Source: Haplosporangium gracile (Eukaryota > Mortierellomycota > Mortierellomycetes > Mortierellales > Mortierellaceae). Taken from it: DNA of 47,113 nucleotides. Location of the stretch: the NCBI GenBank assembly GCA_015499985.1, contig JAAAUF010000226.1:1-47113 (forward strand), read 5' to 3'. Below the pieces are notes generated by a model, which was not told where the DNA came from, did not search any database, and saw only the letters and a program-made list of their open reading frames with translations. Position numbers and translations under genes: made by a program. Shown piece after piece: positions 37,396 to 46,859 of the stretch. Position 1 is the first letter of the stretch. Each line of letters opens with the position of its first letter.

Positions 37396-38836
37396 TTATT
37401 TTCCTGAATGTCCTCTGTTGTCAGTTCCCCCGTAGAGCACTAAAGTATACATGTTTTCCGAGAGCCACTTTCCTGAAACCATATTTAAAAGAAAGTCAAG
37501 TGGAGCCGTTACGGCGACGACAGAAGCTGACGGCCCTCCTGCTGCTGCAGTAAACGACCCTTCTCCGCCAGCATCCGATCCAGAGTCAGTCTCAGACATC
37601 ATCTCCTCATCCATCAAGTTATCATCCAGTAAACCACCAAACACCACAATATCGACGTAGAGACGTGCTGGTGATATGGTGCGCACAACGTTGCTAACTC
37701 GGGGAACCAGGAGGTCAACATCCGCGCGGGTGAGTGAGGTATTTGGAAATCGCGATGGAATAGTTAATAGCGCGCGTGCCGATCAACCCTGTAGGGATCT
37801 GAGGGTTTGGGTACTTGCTTCAAACGTGGATGACAACATTCGCTTCAAGCGAAGGAAGAGAGCCATGACTTCTGATCCTTGATTCGAACTGAGGCGCCTA
37901 CGGTTGAGGTCTTTCTGGACGACGCCTTGTTCTTGCCTTAGGAATTTGAGGTATCTGTCATTGAGCATTCTGAATCTGCAAGCGCCGCCGATGGGTCTTG
38001 TGGTGAAAGTTTGTTGAATCAAGGGTGGAAGTTGTCATTTGCGCAGAACTTGTTTCGTTCATAAGTGACGCTTTGTTCAGATTCACGTTTTGAATTGCAT
38101 ATCAATGATGTAGATTGGTTCGTGATCTAAACTTACATGAGTAGATACGAAAGAAAATAATAGTGAGAAAAGGCATGTATGAATAACATAATGGACATGT
38201 TCTTGGATGATGAGAGTATCAGGACTATGGCTTACTTTGATTGGCGCTAGAATGCAGCTTTTCTGTATATCTTGACCTGGTCCGTTTTCTTTTCCCCCCG
38301 ACTTTACCTTTCTTTTGCTCGCGCTGCTTGTGAGTGGATTTCCTATTATCATTCCGTTCGGCGCGTTTTTTTATCTCAAATATTTATTTTCCTTTGATAG
38401 TTCCTGAACCGAGACTGCTGGGGTTTGACGGACAGCTGTGCTGCAGAGTTGGGACCGCGAAGAACGGAATTGTCGAAGATAATTTCGCTTTGGTTGCGGT
38501 CGATATCGAGAGCTGTAGGATGACCTTGTCCTAAATAAATTGTCCGGTTATGAACACCGTCAAGCTGTAACATTAGTGGTCTCATGAGACGATGCCGAGA
38601 ACTTACTAGATGCTGACGCCCGCATTTTACAACTATTTTTCTGGAAGTGCGACTCGAAATGGTTTGTAGAAGACCCTGGGATCTGGGTACTCCTTGTAAT
38701 CGTTTGTCTGACCAATTGAGTGTTTGTGGCTATCCAGAAAAGATAGGATAAACATGTCAACTGGCTTATCGTTGAAGCAGGATAGGTGTGCAAGTGAAGA
38801 AAAATACTTGTGTAGTGTATATAGACATACCGAGTC
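37396..38836 (-). other. Protein-like minus-strand fragments, gene status unclear
   Basis: Three stretches read like protein. At 38585-38376, in one frame, is LGQGHPTALDIDRNQSEIIF followed by LSVKPQQSRF, faintly reminiscent of an FHA fold. At 38022-37396, one frame broken by a single TGA at 37783-37785 gives a basic helical part (RYLKFLRQEQGVVQKDLNRR), then DVDLLVPRVSNVV, ARLYVDIVVFGGLLDD and an acidic tail (MSETDSGSDAGGEG). At about 38730-38630 there is an open segment (NDYKEYPDPRVFYKPF) that stops at TAG. Donors and acceptors exist but I could not join the pieces. It is either a multi-exon gene I failed to model or a decayed gene. I do not recognise the product. Confidence 0.3.
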
Positions 38837-39890
38837 ATCTAAGTCTCATCTCGTGGAGGCAATGTGCCTTATGGCGATGGTTTGAGAGGAGAAATCCTGC
38901 GTCCTAGTATTTTTTTTTTTTGAAAAAATCATGAATAGAATGAAGAGCGTAGAGTTAGGTATCATTATTGCTCATTCCCGTTATTCTTTTTTCTGTTGAA
39001 GAGCAGATTTACGCGCTGCTCTGATCAACTTACTTGCTCCTGCAATGGCAATCGTTGACGGTAGTACCCGGAAGTGCACGGCGGTCAAATGGAAGCGAAA
39101 AAACATAACGCGAAATTGACGCGCCAGAAAAAAAAATGGTCAGGGGATTGGTAGGGCAGTTGGTCACGCTCAAACTTGATACTAGCTCTCCAGCAATAGT
39201 TCTGTCAACCTTCATAGATTGAAAAAATCAATCATTTTTGCATTCTTCAGTTCGTCGTCTGTCAAAAATAATAATAATAATTAAAAGGGTTACCCGGGTC
39301 AGTTGCTCCCTAGGGTGGTCGACAAGGGAAGCGGAACAGAGCAGGACAGAACCACACACATGCACGTTGTCAAAAAAAACAGACTTTCTTTGTTTTCTTT
39401 TTTGATGTTTTTTTTTTGACAGGTGTGTGTGAGCATTACCCCCCTGTCTGCCTCTTCCTTGCGCTTCGCTTTTTTTTGTTGTAAAGTCACCGACCGACCG
39501 CCTCCTGCCATGCAATCAAAGAGTGCTCTTGTTAATGGGTCTAAAAAGGTGAAAAAAGGGGCTACATCATTGTTGACAATCTCAAAGTGGGTACCTTGTT
39601 GACCTTGTCAAAAAAAAAGGAGCAGACAACAAATAAAAACAACAATCGATTGTGGACTTGGACTTGTGGGGATAAGCATTTTCCTCTGCAGCTAACATGA
39701 CAAGAAAAACAACCATCGAGTGTCGAGACTCTCATTGAGCGGCGGTTCTAGATCCAATCTTTTAACACTATTTTTTTTTACAAGTACATATCATTGTCGT
39801 TGAGACAAAGTAAAGATACTGTGTTCAAAGGAAGTATGCATTTATTGTGAAGTAATGGATGGTATATGAAGAAGATATCGCGGACATAGC

Positions 39891-41108
39891 TTATCCACAC
39901 CCTGCGCATCCGGTGGCGCTAGAGCTGGAGTCACCCCTGGCAACGCCTGCGGAGCGCTGTCTCGAGAAGACAACAGATCCAACGGTCAGACCGGCAATGA
40001 CGGCAAAGAACAGAGGCACGTTGAAGGTCATGGTAACCAACATCAACGCATAACCGAGCGTGGTCTCGACAAATGTCAAAAGGGCCCGGATGACGTTCTG
40101 CTTGCCCTCCTTCAGAGACCAGGGCTGTCGCCAGAGCTGGACCCAGTGCATGAAAATCGAAGACCTGTGCTTGCCATCTCCGCCGAAAGACGTAAGACGC
40201 TCGGAGGAGTCGGATTTGGAGGTCTCGTCATTCTCGGCCGCCTGTTCCTCAGCCCAGCGAGCCTCGAGACATGTGCGGTAGGTCGAGATGGTCTGGAAGA
40301 AGAGAGTCAAGAAGAAGAGAGCGAACCAGGTACCAACATACTGGCCCTGGTTGCGGGGGACCCACTTTTCAAAGAGAACATAGTCGGCAAAACCCAAGTG
40401 GAAGTACATGCGCATGGCAGGAGGGTTCATATCGGGACTACCCACACCAGCAGCACAGTATTCGGACGACTGGAAGCTCAAGGACGAGGCGGTGGCGGAA
40501 GAGGCAGAGCACATCGTCTTCCATGTTGCACATTGGGACATCTCGGGCATGGCCTTGCAGAGGATCGCGTAGGTGCCGAGGGTATCGCAGTTGGCGGCAT
40601 AGGCGCCTGGTGGAGGCTTGGGGCAGCGTTCACAGCCAGCCATATCCATCTCTGTGCAGATGTCGATGACAAGGGCCGAGGCATTCTTGGTGGTGGGGAA
40701 GGCCTCGATCATAGGGGCCGACTTACAGATGGAGGGTCTTGAGGCGACGGTCTGGTTGGCAGCGGTACCGCAGAGGGCAACGTAGTTTGCACAGTCCTTC
40801 ATCATGGGCATGTCGACCGAGCAGATGTCGGCGAGGACGGAGAAAGGGTTGCACCACTGGTCGGTCTTGGAGGCGGTCTTGCAGGAGCTGTAGAGGGAGC
40901 AGCCGGGCATATAGGGCATCTGGGCGCAGAGCCCCTCGAGATCAGCCGTGACTGTTGCGGGAGGGAGAACGAAGGAGACACATGAGGGGTCTGAGGGGGT
41001 GACCAGACAGTCGACCGCCTGAGCCTGGACTTGACTTCCTGCAGTGAGGGCCAGGAGGACGATAAGGAGGGCCGAAGCTTTGGAACGAACGAGCGATTGC
41101 AGCATCAT
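39891..41108 (-). CDS. Ctr-family copper transporter with an N-terminal 18-cysteine ectodomain (protein b)
   Basis: Ctr proteins are trimeric Cu(I) importers. Single exon, 405 residues. A signal peptide at about 1-31 is followed by a secreted region (34-218) with 18 cysteines and MPxM-type methionine clusters (MPYMPGC 64-70, MPMMKDC 100-106, AMPEMSQC 186-193). The Ctr domain starts with MRMYFHLGFADYVLFEKW at 232-249, the classical MxM then LF-W pattern. It continues with TM1 (about 257-276) and a charged cytosolic loop (280-338). TM2 contains MLVTM (356-360, the conserved MxxxM) and TM3 contains GLTVG (373-377, GxxxG packing). The C-terminus CAGCG supplies the cytosolic cysteines usual for copper hand-off. 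A TATA box lies 114 bases upstream. The gene is divergent from protein c, which has the same cysteine domain. The start is the first ATG; ATG2 follows at once. Confidence 0.93.
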   Translation of the reverse strand: MMLQSLVRSKASALLIVLLALTAGSQVQAQAVDCLVTPSDPSCVSFVLPPATVTADLEGLCAQMPYMPGCSLYSSCKTASKTDQWCNPFSVLADICSVDMPMMKDCANYVALCGTAANQTVASRPSICKSAPMIEAFPTTKNASALVIDICTEMDMAGCERCPKPPPGAYAANCDTLGTYAILCKAMPEMSQCATWKTMCSASSATASSLSFQSSEYCAAGVGSPDMNPPAMRMYFHLGFADYVLFEKWVPRNQGQYVGTWFALFFLTLFFQTISTYRTCLEARWAEEQAAENDETSKSDSSERLTSFGGDGKHRSSIFMHWVQLWRQPWSLKEGKQNVIRALLTFVETTLGYALMLVTMTFNVPLFFAVIAGLTVGSVVFSRQRSAGVARGDSSSSATGCAGCG

Positions 41109-41221
41109 TTCGAAGGATAAGGAAGGGAGAAGATTTTAGGGGATGTGGGTGTGAAATCGAACAATCGAATTAAAGAAAAAACCAGAAAAAAAATTGAGAA
41201 AAAGGCCGACGACACTAGTGA

Positions 41222-41227
41222 TTTATA
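41222..41227 (-). promoter_or_regulatory. TATA box of the Ctr gene
   Basis: TATAAA, within GATATAAA, lies 114 bases upstream of the Ctr ATG on the minus strand. Confidence 0.6.
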
Positions 41228-42232
41228 TCAATTGAGGATTGTCTGCAAAGGGAAAAACTAAAGGGAGAAGAGGAGAGAACGCCAGACTGCGTGGGTTGAG
41301 TTGGGCGTTGGGGTGGTTGTCTTATGAATCAAGAATGTCAAAAAAGAATGTCAAAAAAGAAAACTGCGATGCGGAATGGGAGTGAATGGAATGCGCCAAG
41401 AGGGATGAGCTGTCAAGTTTGACAGACTTTTTTTTTAGCCGCGAGAGGGAGGGGAAGGAGGGGGGTGCGAATGCAAGGGGTGGGTGAGGGAAAGAGTGGG
41501 TAAGTGTGAGGGAGTGGGTGAAAGTATGAGTATGTGTAAGGAGAGTGAGGAGAGTGTGTGTATGAGAGAGAGAGAAGAGAAAAGAAGAGGAGAATAAAAA
41601 GTGACAAGGCAGTCAGGGTTAACCAGGGGGGATAGAAGTGATGACTGATAGTGTCTGGATCTATGGAGATCAAGTGCATGTGTGTGTGAATCACTTTTTT
41701 GTTGTTGTTTGTTTGGTATATGTCGCCGATTGAATCAAAAACAGAGAAGAAAAATCGATGGAAAAAGAGAAAGGGATGGAGTACCTTTCGGGGTCTGTCA
41801 AGACCTCCGCTTGCCATGTCTCGAATGTTACCTTTCAAGAGATACAGGCGCCTTTCAAATTTCTTCGCTAATCGCCAAGATGGGTAACAACGCCGAAGGA
41901 TAAAAGTCAAAAGATAGATGAATGACAACATGTCGGCGTACGGGTGGGAGAAAGTAGCCCAACAAACATTGTCAATGATGGCTGACTTGCCTGCTTGACT
42001 GACGATTGGATAGGAAAAAGGTTGTCAAAAACAACCACACCAAGAGAGAATGTCATTTTCATTTTGAGTTTAAACATTTTTTATTTTTATTTTTTTCATA
42101 TGTTCAAAACCTTTAAAAGTATTGAGTTCAATTCATTCGCCAGATGGCGACTGACTGTCTTGCGCTCTGTGTCTCTTATAATTCTTACCTTTGCTTTCCC
42201 CCGCGTTTCCCACATATTTGTTCGTTGGTAAC

Positions 42233-42279
42233 AACCCAACCCAACTTAACCCAACCCAACCCAACCCAACCCAACCCAA
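42233..42279. repeat. (AACCC)n pentanucleotide repeat
   Basis: About nine tandem AACCC units, one altered to AACTT, end about 210 bases before the ATG of protein c. It resembles, but is not, a TTAGGG-type telomere repeat. Confidence 0.9.
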
Positions 42280-42487
42280 TCGAGTCCAATCAATCCCCTC
42301 TTGCTGCACCATGGCCAGCGAGGTCCCCATCCCTCTCCTCTTGTCAAACTTGTTTCTTCTCCACCTCCCCCCTGTCAACTCCAATACTTAAAGGCCTGGG
42401 CCCCCATTGCTTTCCCTCTTTTTTCCCTCACTTCAACCACAACCTCAACAACTTTCCTTTCGACACCAACTAACACAACAACTCAAG

Positions 42488-43291
42488 ATGCGTACCTCAT
42501 TGTTCCTCGTCGTCGCCACCGCCCTTGTCGCCACCGTCTCTGCCCACGAGGGCCACGACCACGGTGACGCCACCCCTTCGGTCTGCTTGACCAACCCTGC
42601 CGACGCCTCCTGCGCCAACTACTCCATCCCCGCCGCCAACATCACCAGCGCCATTACCGAGATCTGCACGGCCAACAAGTACCTCCCCGGATGCTCGCTC
42701 AACGTCGCCTGTGCCGCCGACAAGTCCCTCAACCCCACCTACTGTGCTCCCCTCACCGTCCTCGCCACCCTCTGCACGGCCAAGGAGGACACCGCCGTCA
42801 CCCAGGCTGCCTGCGCAAAGTCCTACTCTGTCTTCTGCAGCACTACCTCACTGATCCCCAACTGCAAGACCCAGGTCGCCTTCCCTAGTCTCCCCTCCGG
42901 CAAGCTCGTCACCGGCGCCATCTACTCTGTCTGCCAGGAGATGCCCGGTATGACTGACTGCAAGACTTGCCCCGCCCCAGATGCTACCGGATACAGCCAG
43001 TGCGATGAGGTCTCTGCATGGAAGGGCTTGTGCTTGGACATGCCCGACATGACCCAGTGCCCCTCGTTCAACGCCATGTGCAAGAACACCACCTTTGCTC
43101 CTTTCTGTAACGCCACCTACAAGGCCCCCGCTGCCCCCGCCACCACCTCGGGATCTGCTGACCCCAAGCCCACCGGTGGTGATCACTCTGGCCACGGTGA
43201 CCAGAACGCCGCTTCCTCCCTTGCTGGATCCATGACTATGGTCTCTGCCCTGGCTGTCATTGCCGCCGGTATTTCCTCTTTGGTCATGTAA
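42488..43291 (+). CDS. Predicted GPI-anchored His/Cys-rich copper-binding protein (protein c)
   Basis: Single exon, 267 residues. A signal peptide (1-19, ending TVSA) precedes HEGHDHGD, so the mature chain should begin with His20 in a His-rich copper-binding-type sequence. Residues 33-207 hold 18 cysteines whose order and spacing match the ectodomain of the adjacent Ctr protein nearly one for one. Shared words include PGCSL, EMPGMTDC (151-158) and DMPDMTQC (184-191). A Thr/Ser/Pro linker carries a second His patch (GGDHSGHGDQ, 230-239). The C-terminus is a hydrophobic tail (about 247-267), as expected for a GPI anchor. The upstream in-frame ATG at 42407 was not used because the signal peptide begins cleanly at 42488, right after AACTCAAG. 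An AATAAA lies at 43362. Inferred role: extracellular copper binding and delivery to the Ctr transporter. No named family is recognised. Confidence 0.9.
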   Translation: MRTSLFLVVATALVATVSAHEGHDHGDATPSVCLTNPADASCANYSIPAANITSAITEICTANKYLPGCSLNVACAADKSLNPTYCAPLTVLATLCTAKEDTAVTQAACAKSYSVFCSTTSLIPNCKTQVAFPSLPSGKLVTGAIYSVCQEMPGMTDCKTCPAPDATGYSQCDEVSAWKGLCLDMPDMTQCPSFNAMCKNTTFAPFCNATYKAPAAPATTSGSADPKPTGGDHSGHGDQNAASSLAGSMTMVSALAVIAAGISSLVM

Positions 43292-44292
43292 AAAACTCTC
43301 CTTCTTTCCTGTCAACCCTTTTTTACTACTGCCATATCCTCTTGTAATATAAATTCCTCCTAATAAACCCCTTATCGCATATGCAATCTACACTCTACAC
43401 CATGCTTGCATTGTTGAGGACCGGCATCATGTTATGGGCAGGAAATAAACAAGGTCAACCAAAGCGCACAGGCACACTGAGGAAGGGCCGTTGAAAAGGG
43501 AACGACTTTTTCTGTCAGGACAACACCGGATATGACGGTTTCTTGCCGCAAGGGAGACATTGAAAGAGTTCACTGTGAGAGTCGCATTGGAAATGAAAGA
43601 AAGAATGAAGGAAAGTGCTTGGTGACGATGGTTGTCAAGCAAAACAAACTCATTGCTAGCGCCCTTTTTCGGCCTGTCTTGCACTCTTTTTGGATTAGTT
43701 GCGGGTCACCCTCCTTAACCACCAAATCAAAAAATACAAGGCATTGAAGGACAACAAAAACTAGACTGGTGGTGCTCAGCTGGACACAAGAACGGGAGAA
43801 AAGTGGACGTGGATGTGAGATGATGACGATGGGCAAGTTGAGATGCACAATGGGAGATGGATCAGATGGAAATGGAATCACATCTTTTCTTCATTGGCGC
43901 CGCGATTGCTTTTGCTTTTTTACTTCTTTTCTTTCTCTTCTTTCCTTTCCCTTTTCTCATATCGAACCGCCATCAAATAAAGAAAGCAAAGCCCCCTTTC
44001 CTCCTCTGGACAACTCTTGTAATAAAAACATAAATCCCTCACCGGCACTTGTTCTCGTCTACAGTGCCATGGTCCTGTCGTCCTTTAAATCCATCCTCAA
44101 CATACCATCCTCCTCCTCCTCGTCTCTGCCGTCTTTTTCTTTGCCATCACATCCAGCAATTACTCCCACATCCAGCACCGATAACAACAATACGGTGCAC
44201 TCTTCTTTGCTACATTCCTTGGAGCAACAACTGCAACACGCGCTGCAACAAAACAACAAAACAGTCATACACAACTTCACCTTTGTTGAGCA
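43292..44292. other. Intergenic between protein c and the PDK-family kinase
   Basis: Apart from the AATAAA at 43362-43367 (polyadenylation of protein c) and the upstream frame described next, I see no gene. A T/C-rich tract at 43900-43960 probably belongs to the kinase promoter. Confidence 0.55.
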
Positions 44293-44296
44293 ATGA
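44069..44296 (+). other. Upstream ORF overlapping the kinase start as ATGA, or alternative first exon
   Basis: A 75-codon frame begins MVLSSFKSILNIPSSSSSSL, resembling a mitochondrial leader, and ends in TGA. That TGA shares ATGA with the kinase ATG (44293-44295). Translated as it stands it is an upstream ORF. Alternatively a weak donor at 44195 (ACG|gtgcac) joined to an acceptor ending at 44301 would fuse its first 42 codons in frame to the kinase and supply the targeting peptide. Transcript data would decide between these. Confidence 0.4.
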
Positions 44297-46859
44297 ACAA
44301 GACCCAAGCAGCCTTTCACGCTCTACCGACCGATTTGGTCTCAAAGCTATGTCGCACAAAGGCAACAAGACTTTCTGTAAGCCGCCCTTTGCTCTTGCAT
44401 TGACACCCTTCACAACAATAACAGCAATGCTCTTCAAATGAACAAGTATCAACAGATCAGAAACAACATCTTTTTTCTTTCACTTTCAGAGCATAGCGAG
44501 CTAGTCACCAACACATCCATTTCTTTTTTCTATTTTATCTAGCTCAAGCAAATGTACAGTCTCGGAAGGTAACCACGTCAGTTCGTTATTTTCTTGAGGA
44601 TCTCATCTTCCCTCTTTCTTGGTGAAACCTCTCTCTCTAACAACAAGGCGGCCTTCTGTGCATCTGCTCAATTGACTATGAAATGATAGACATGTACTCG
44701 AGTCCAAGAGCCAGAGCGCACTGGTAATTCCAGCAGTCTTTCTCTACCAGGAACTTCCCATTCGGCTGTCGCATGCACTCAAGCTGCTCAACTCGACGCT
44801 GTTGCCGGTCAACATGACAGATATGCCGACCTTCCAGCAGGTCGCCCGATCTTACGTTGAGGACATCAGGTATGATGAAAACAAACGAGAACAACAAAAC
44901 AAAAGGAGGAAACCCCTTCCTCGATGCCACCTCCACATTTTTTCATAATAAGCTAAAGTTATCCCTATGATCTCATTTCTGGGATAAATGGGATAGACAA
45001 GGAAAGAAAAGTAGCCTATTCTCTTCTACACGGTCAAGGATCATCCCTTTTTTTTCCCTCTTTCTTGACAAACTGCCTGCTTGCTATTCCAAAAGAGAAG
45101 GGAAGGGCTTCCACATTTACCAAATGGGGCACCCAGTTAACACTAACATGTCGCTACCTTTGTTTCCTTCACCCTCGGTCTCCCTTTACATTTTTTTCAT
45201 CATTATTTCTATCGAATCCCTATAGTTTGGTGACACGGATGCCAAAGCCATCGACGCCCAAGCTCGAAGAAGAGTTCACAGCCCTGCTCAGAAACCTCGA
45301 ACAACGACACAAGGTTAAGATGCTGGCCATCAGTCAAGGCTTCAGGGAGTTGGTCGCCTCCGCCCAGAGTCAATGTGCCCAACAAGACAAGGCTCTCTCC
45401 GGCAGTAGTAACAGTGCTAAAGATGGCAATAACGGCCAATGCATTGATCCAGAGACTGACAGGGCCATCCAATCCTTCTTTAATCGGTTTTACACTATCA
45501 ACCTTGGCACTCGGCTCTTGATCGGTAAGTCTTGTTTTCGTACCACGTTTTTTATGTATGCGTGAGTGTGCTTCCTTACTTTCTTCCTGATTACAGACTG
45601 GTGGAAAATGGACAAGAAAAATACTTTATGAAGTGCGTTTAGTGGTAGTGTGTGCAGTGTGGTGAATGTGGTGAGTAGCGCGTGCGTGCGCTATTTTTCT
45701 TTTATTTATTTCCCTCGCGCACTTGTGTTGAATTGTTCCTGAGGTCCGGGGACTCCTGTCCAATGGTTGCATTTTTTTCTACACTTCAGCCACGTCGCGC
45801 CGGGAAGTATCATGACATCATAACTCACCATCCAAAAACACCCTCCCTCTTTTATTTTATTCAACAGGAGAGCACCTGGCACTGCATGACAGAGGACTGA
45901 ACCTAGTCCAACGCGTGAACCCCCTCTCAATTTCCAAACAAGCCATCCGTGACGCCCAACGAGTCTGTACAGCCCATTATGGCCAATCAGCACCCTCGGT
46001 CTTGATCCAGACACCCAACCCTGACATCTCGGCCACCTATGTCGACGAGTTCCTGCATCGTAATATCTATGAGCTGCTCAAGAACTCTATGCGTGCGACT
46101 TGTGATGCTCACCTTCGAGATGGGTTTCCTGTGACGATTGGGTTGTCATCGGAGAGGGAGGGAGGAGCAACTGCTCGGTCTACGATGCCGCCCGTGACAC
46201 TGACGCTGGTTGACGGAGGTGAGGATGTGACGATCAAGATTACGGATCAAGGAGGCGGACTAGCCATGTCAGACATGGACAACATCTGGAGCTATGTCAA
46301 CTCTGTCAAGTCTCGACCTCCTTCTCAAGATGTCGTCAGCTCGAACATGTCTGCTAACGCCGCCGACTCGTTAGCTGCAATGGGCGGTGTTGCAAGTGAG
46401 GCCAAAGACTACCTGGACTCGCCTCTACACGGGTCGGGCCACGGCCTCCCGCTTGCTCGCTTGATTGCTCGGTACTTTGGTGGCGACCTGTCACTCATCT
46501 CAATGGAAGGGTATGGTACTGACTCGTACCTCTCCCTTTACCGTAACGATGACCACCTCGAGAATTTCCCAGAGGTCGATGAAGAGATGCAGGCTGAAGT
46601 TGATGTATTTGTGAATGAGCTGATGGATGAGTGTAATGTCGATCAACAATCGTTACTTCAGCTCAAGACGGGTCCTCTTGCTGCTTCGATTGCAGTATCT
46701 GCGAGTCCAGAGATTGTGTCGCCTGTGAATCCTGTTCCTGCGGGTATGGCTCTTGGACTGAGACAAGCTTCTTCTGCGGCGCCTGCCAACTTGCCTTCTT
46801 CTTCGTCACGCATTGCCATTCCTCCTACCTCTCCCGCCACCAACACCCCCAGTTTCTGA
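44293..46859 (+). CDS. Mitochondrial PDK/BCKDK-family protein kinase
   Basis: These histidine-kinase-like (GHKL) enzymes phosphorylate and switch off pyruvate or branched-chain 2-oxoacid dehydrogenase in mitochondria. Exons 44293-44376, 44543-44568 (26 bases), 44690-44869, 45226-45524 and 45868-46859 join in frame to 526 residues. The helical N-terminal domain shows TRLSLKQMYSLGRHVLES, VFLYQELPIRLSHAL and FFNRFYTINLGTRLLIGEHL across junctions. The ATP site is complete: N-box ELLKNSMRA (265-273), DQGGGL (323-328), GSGHGLPLARLIARYFGG (385-402) and GYGTDSYLSL (411-420). About 100 extra residues follow, polar and Ser/Pro/Ala-rich. The ATG at 44293 has an in-frame TGA eight codons upstream and gives no clear targeting peptide, so the true N-terminus may come from 44069. 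Whether it acts on PDH or BCKDH cannot be told. Confidence 0.9.

Larger units (their letters stand above)
35182..39890. other. 4.7 kb accessory spacer between protein a and the Ctr gene
   Basis: No complete gene can be supported. Near 35.3-36.8 kb it holds the upstream region of protein a, with a TATA element, two TTTGCTGCTC boxes and several TGTCAAA/TTTGACA words, some palindromic. From 37.3 to 38.9 kb the minus strand has protein-like stretches in changing frames (listed separately). From 39.2 to 39.8 kb poly-T runs alternate with more TGTCAAA words near the Ctr 3' end. No transposon ends or reverse-transcriptase motifs were seen. Confidence 0.5.
41109..42487. promoter_or_regulatory. Shared divergent promoter of the Ctr gene and protein c
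   Basis: These 1.38 kb contain no supportable gene and should control both copper proteins. Contents: a Ctr TATA at 41222-41227 and a directly repeated AGAATGTCAAAAAAGA-type element at 41333-41360. A palindrome CTGTCAA-GT-TTGACAG lies at 41410-41425. TGTCAAA words occur at 42023 (within a GGTTGT/ACAACC stem) and 42342, and an AACCC tandem repeat lies just upstream of protein c. Purine-rich low-complexity sequence fills 41430-41600. Confidence 0.6.

Noticed and set aside
42233..42279. AACCC repeat as an internal telomere
   Set aside because: The unit is five bases and lacks the T of TTAGGG-type repeats; a simple microsatellite in a promoter is enough.
42407..42487. Upstream in-frame ATG for protein c
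   Set aside because: It would add 27 residues before an otherwise perfect signal peptide; the start at 42488 fits secretion.
39891..43291. CFEM domain for the shared cysteine region
   Set aside because: CFEM has eight cysteines in about 60 residues; here 18 cysteines spread over about 175-185 residues with methionine motifs between them.
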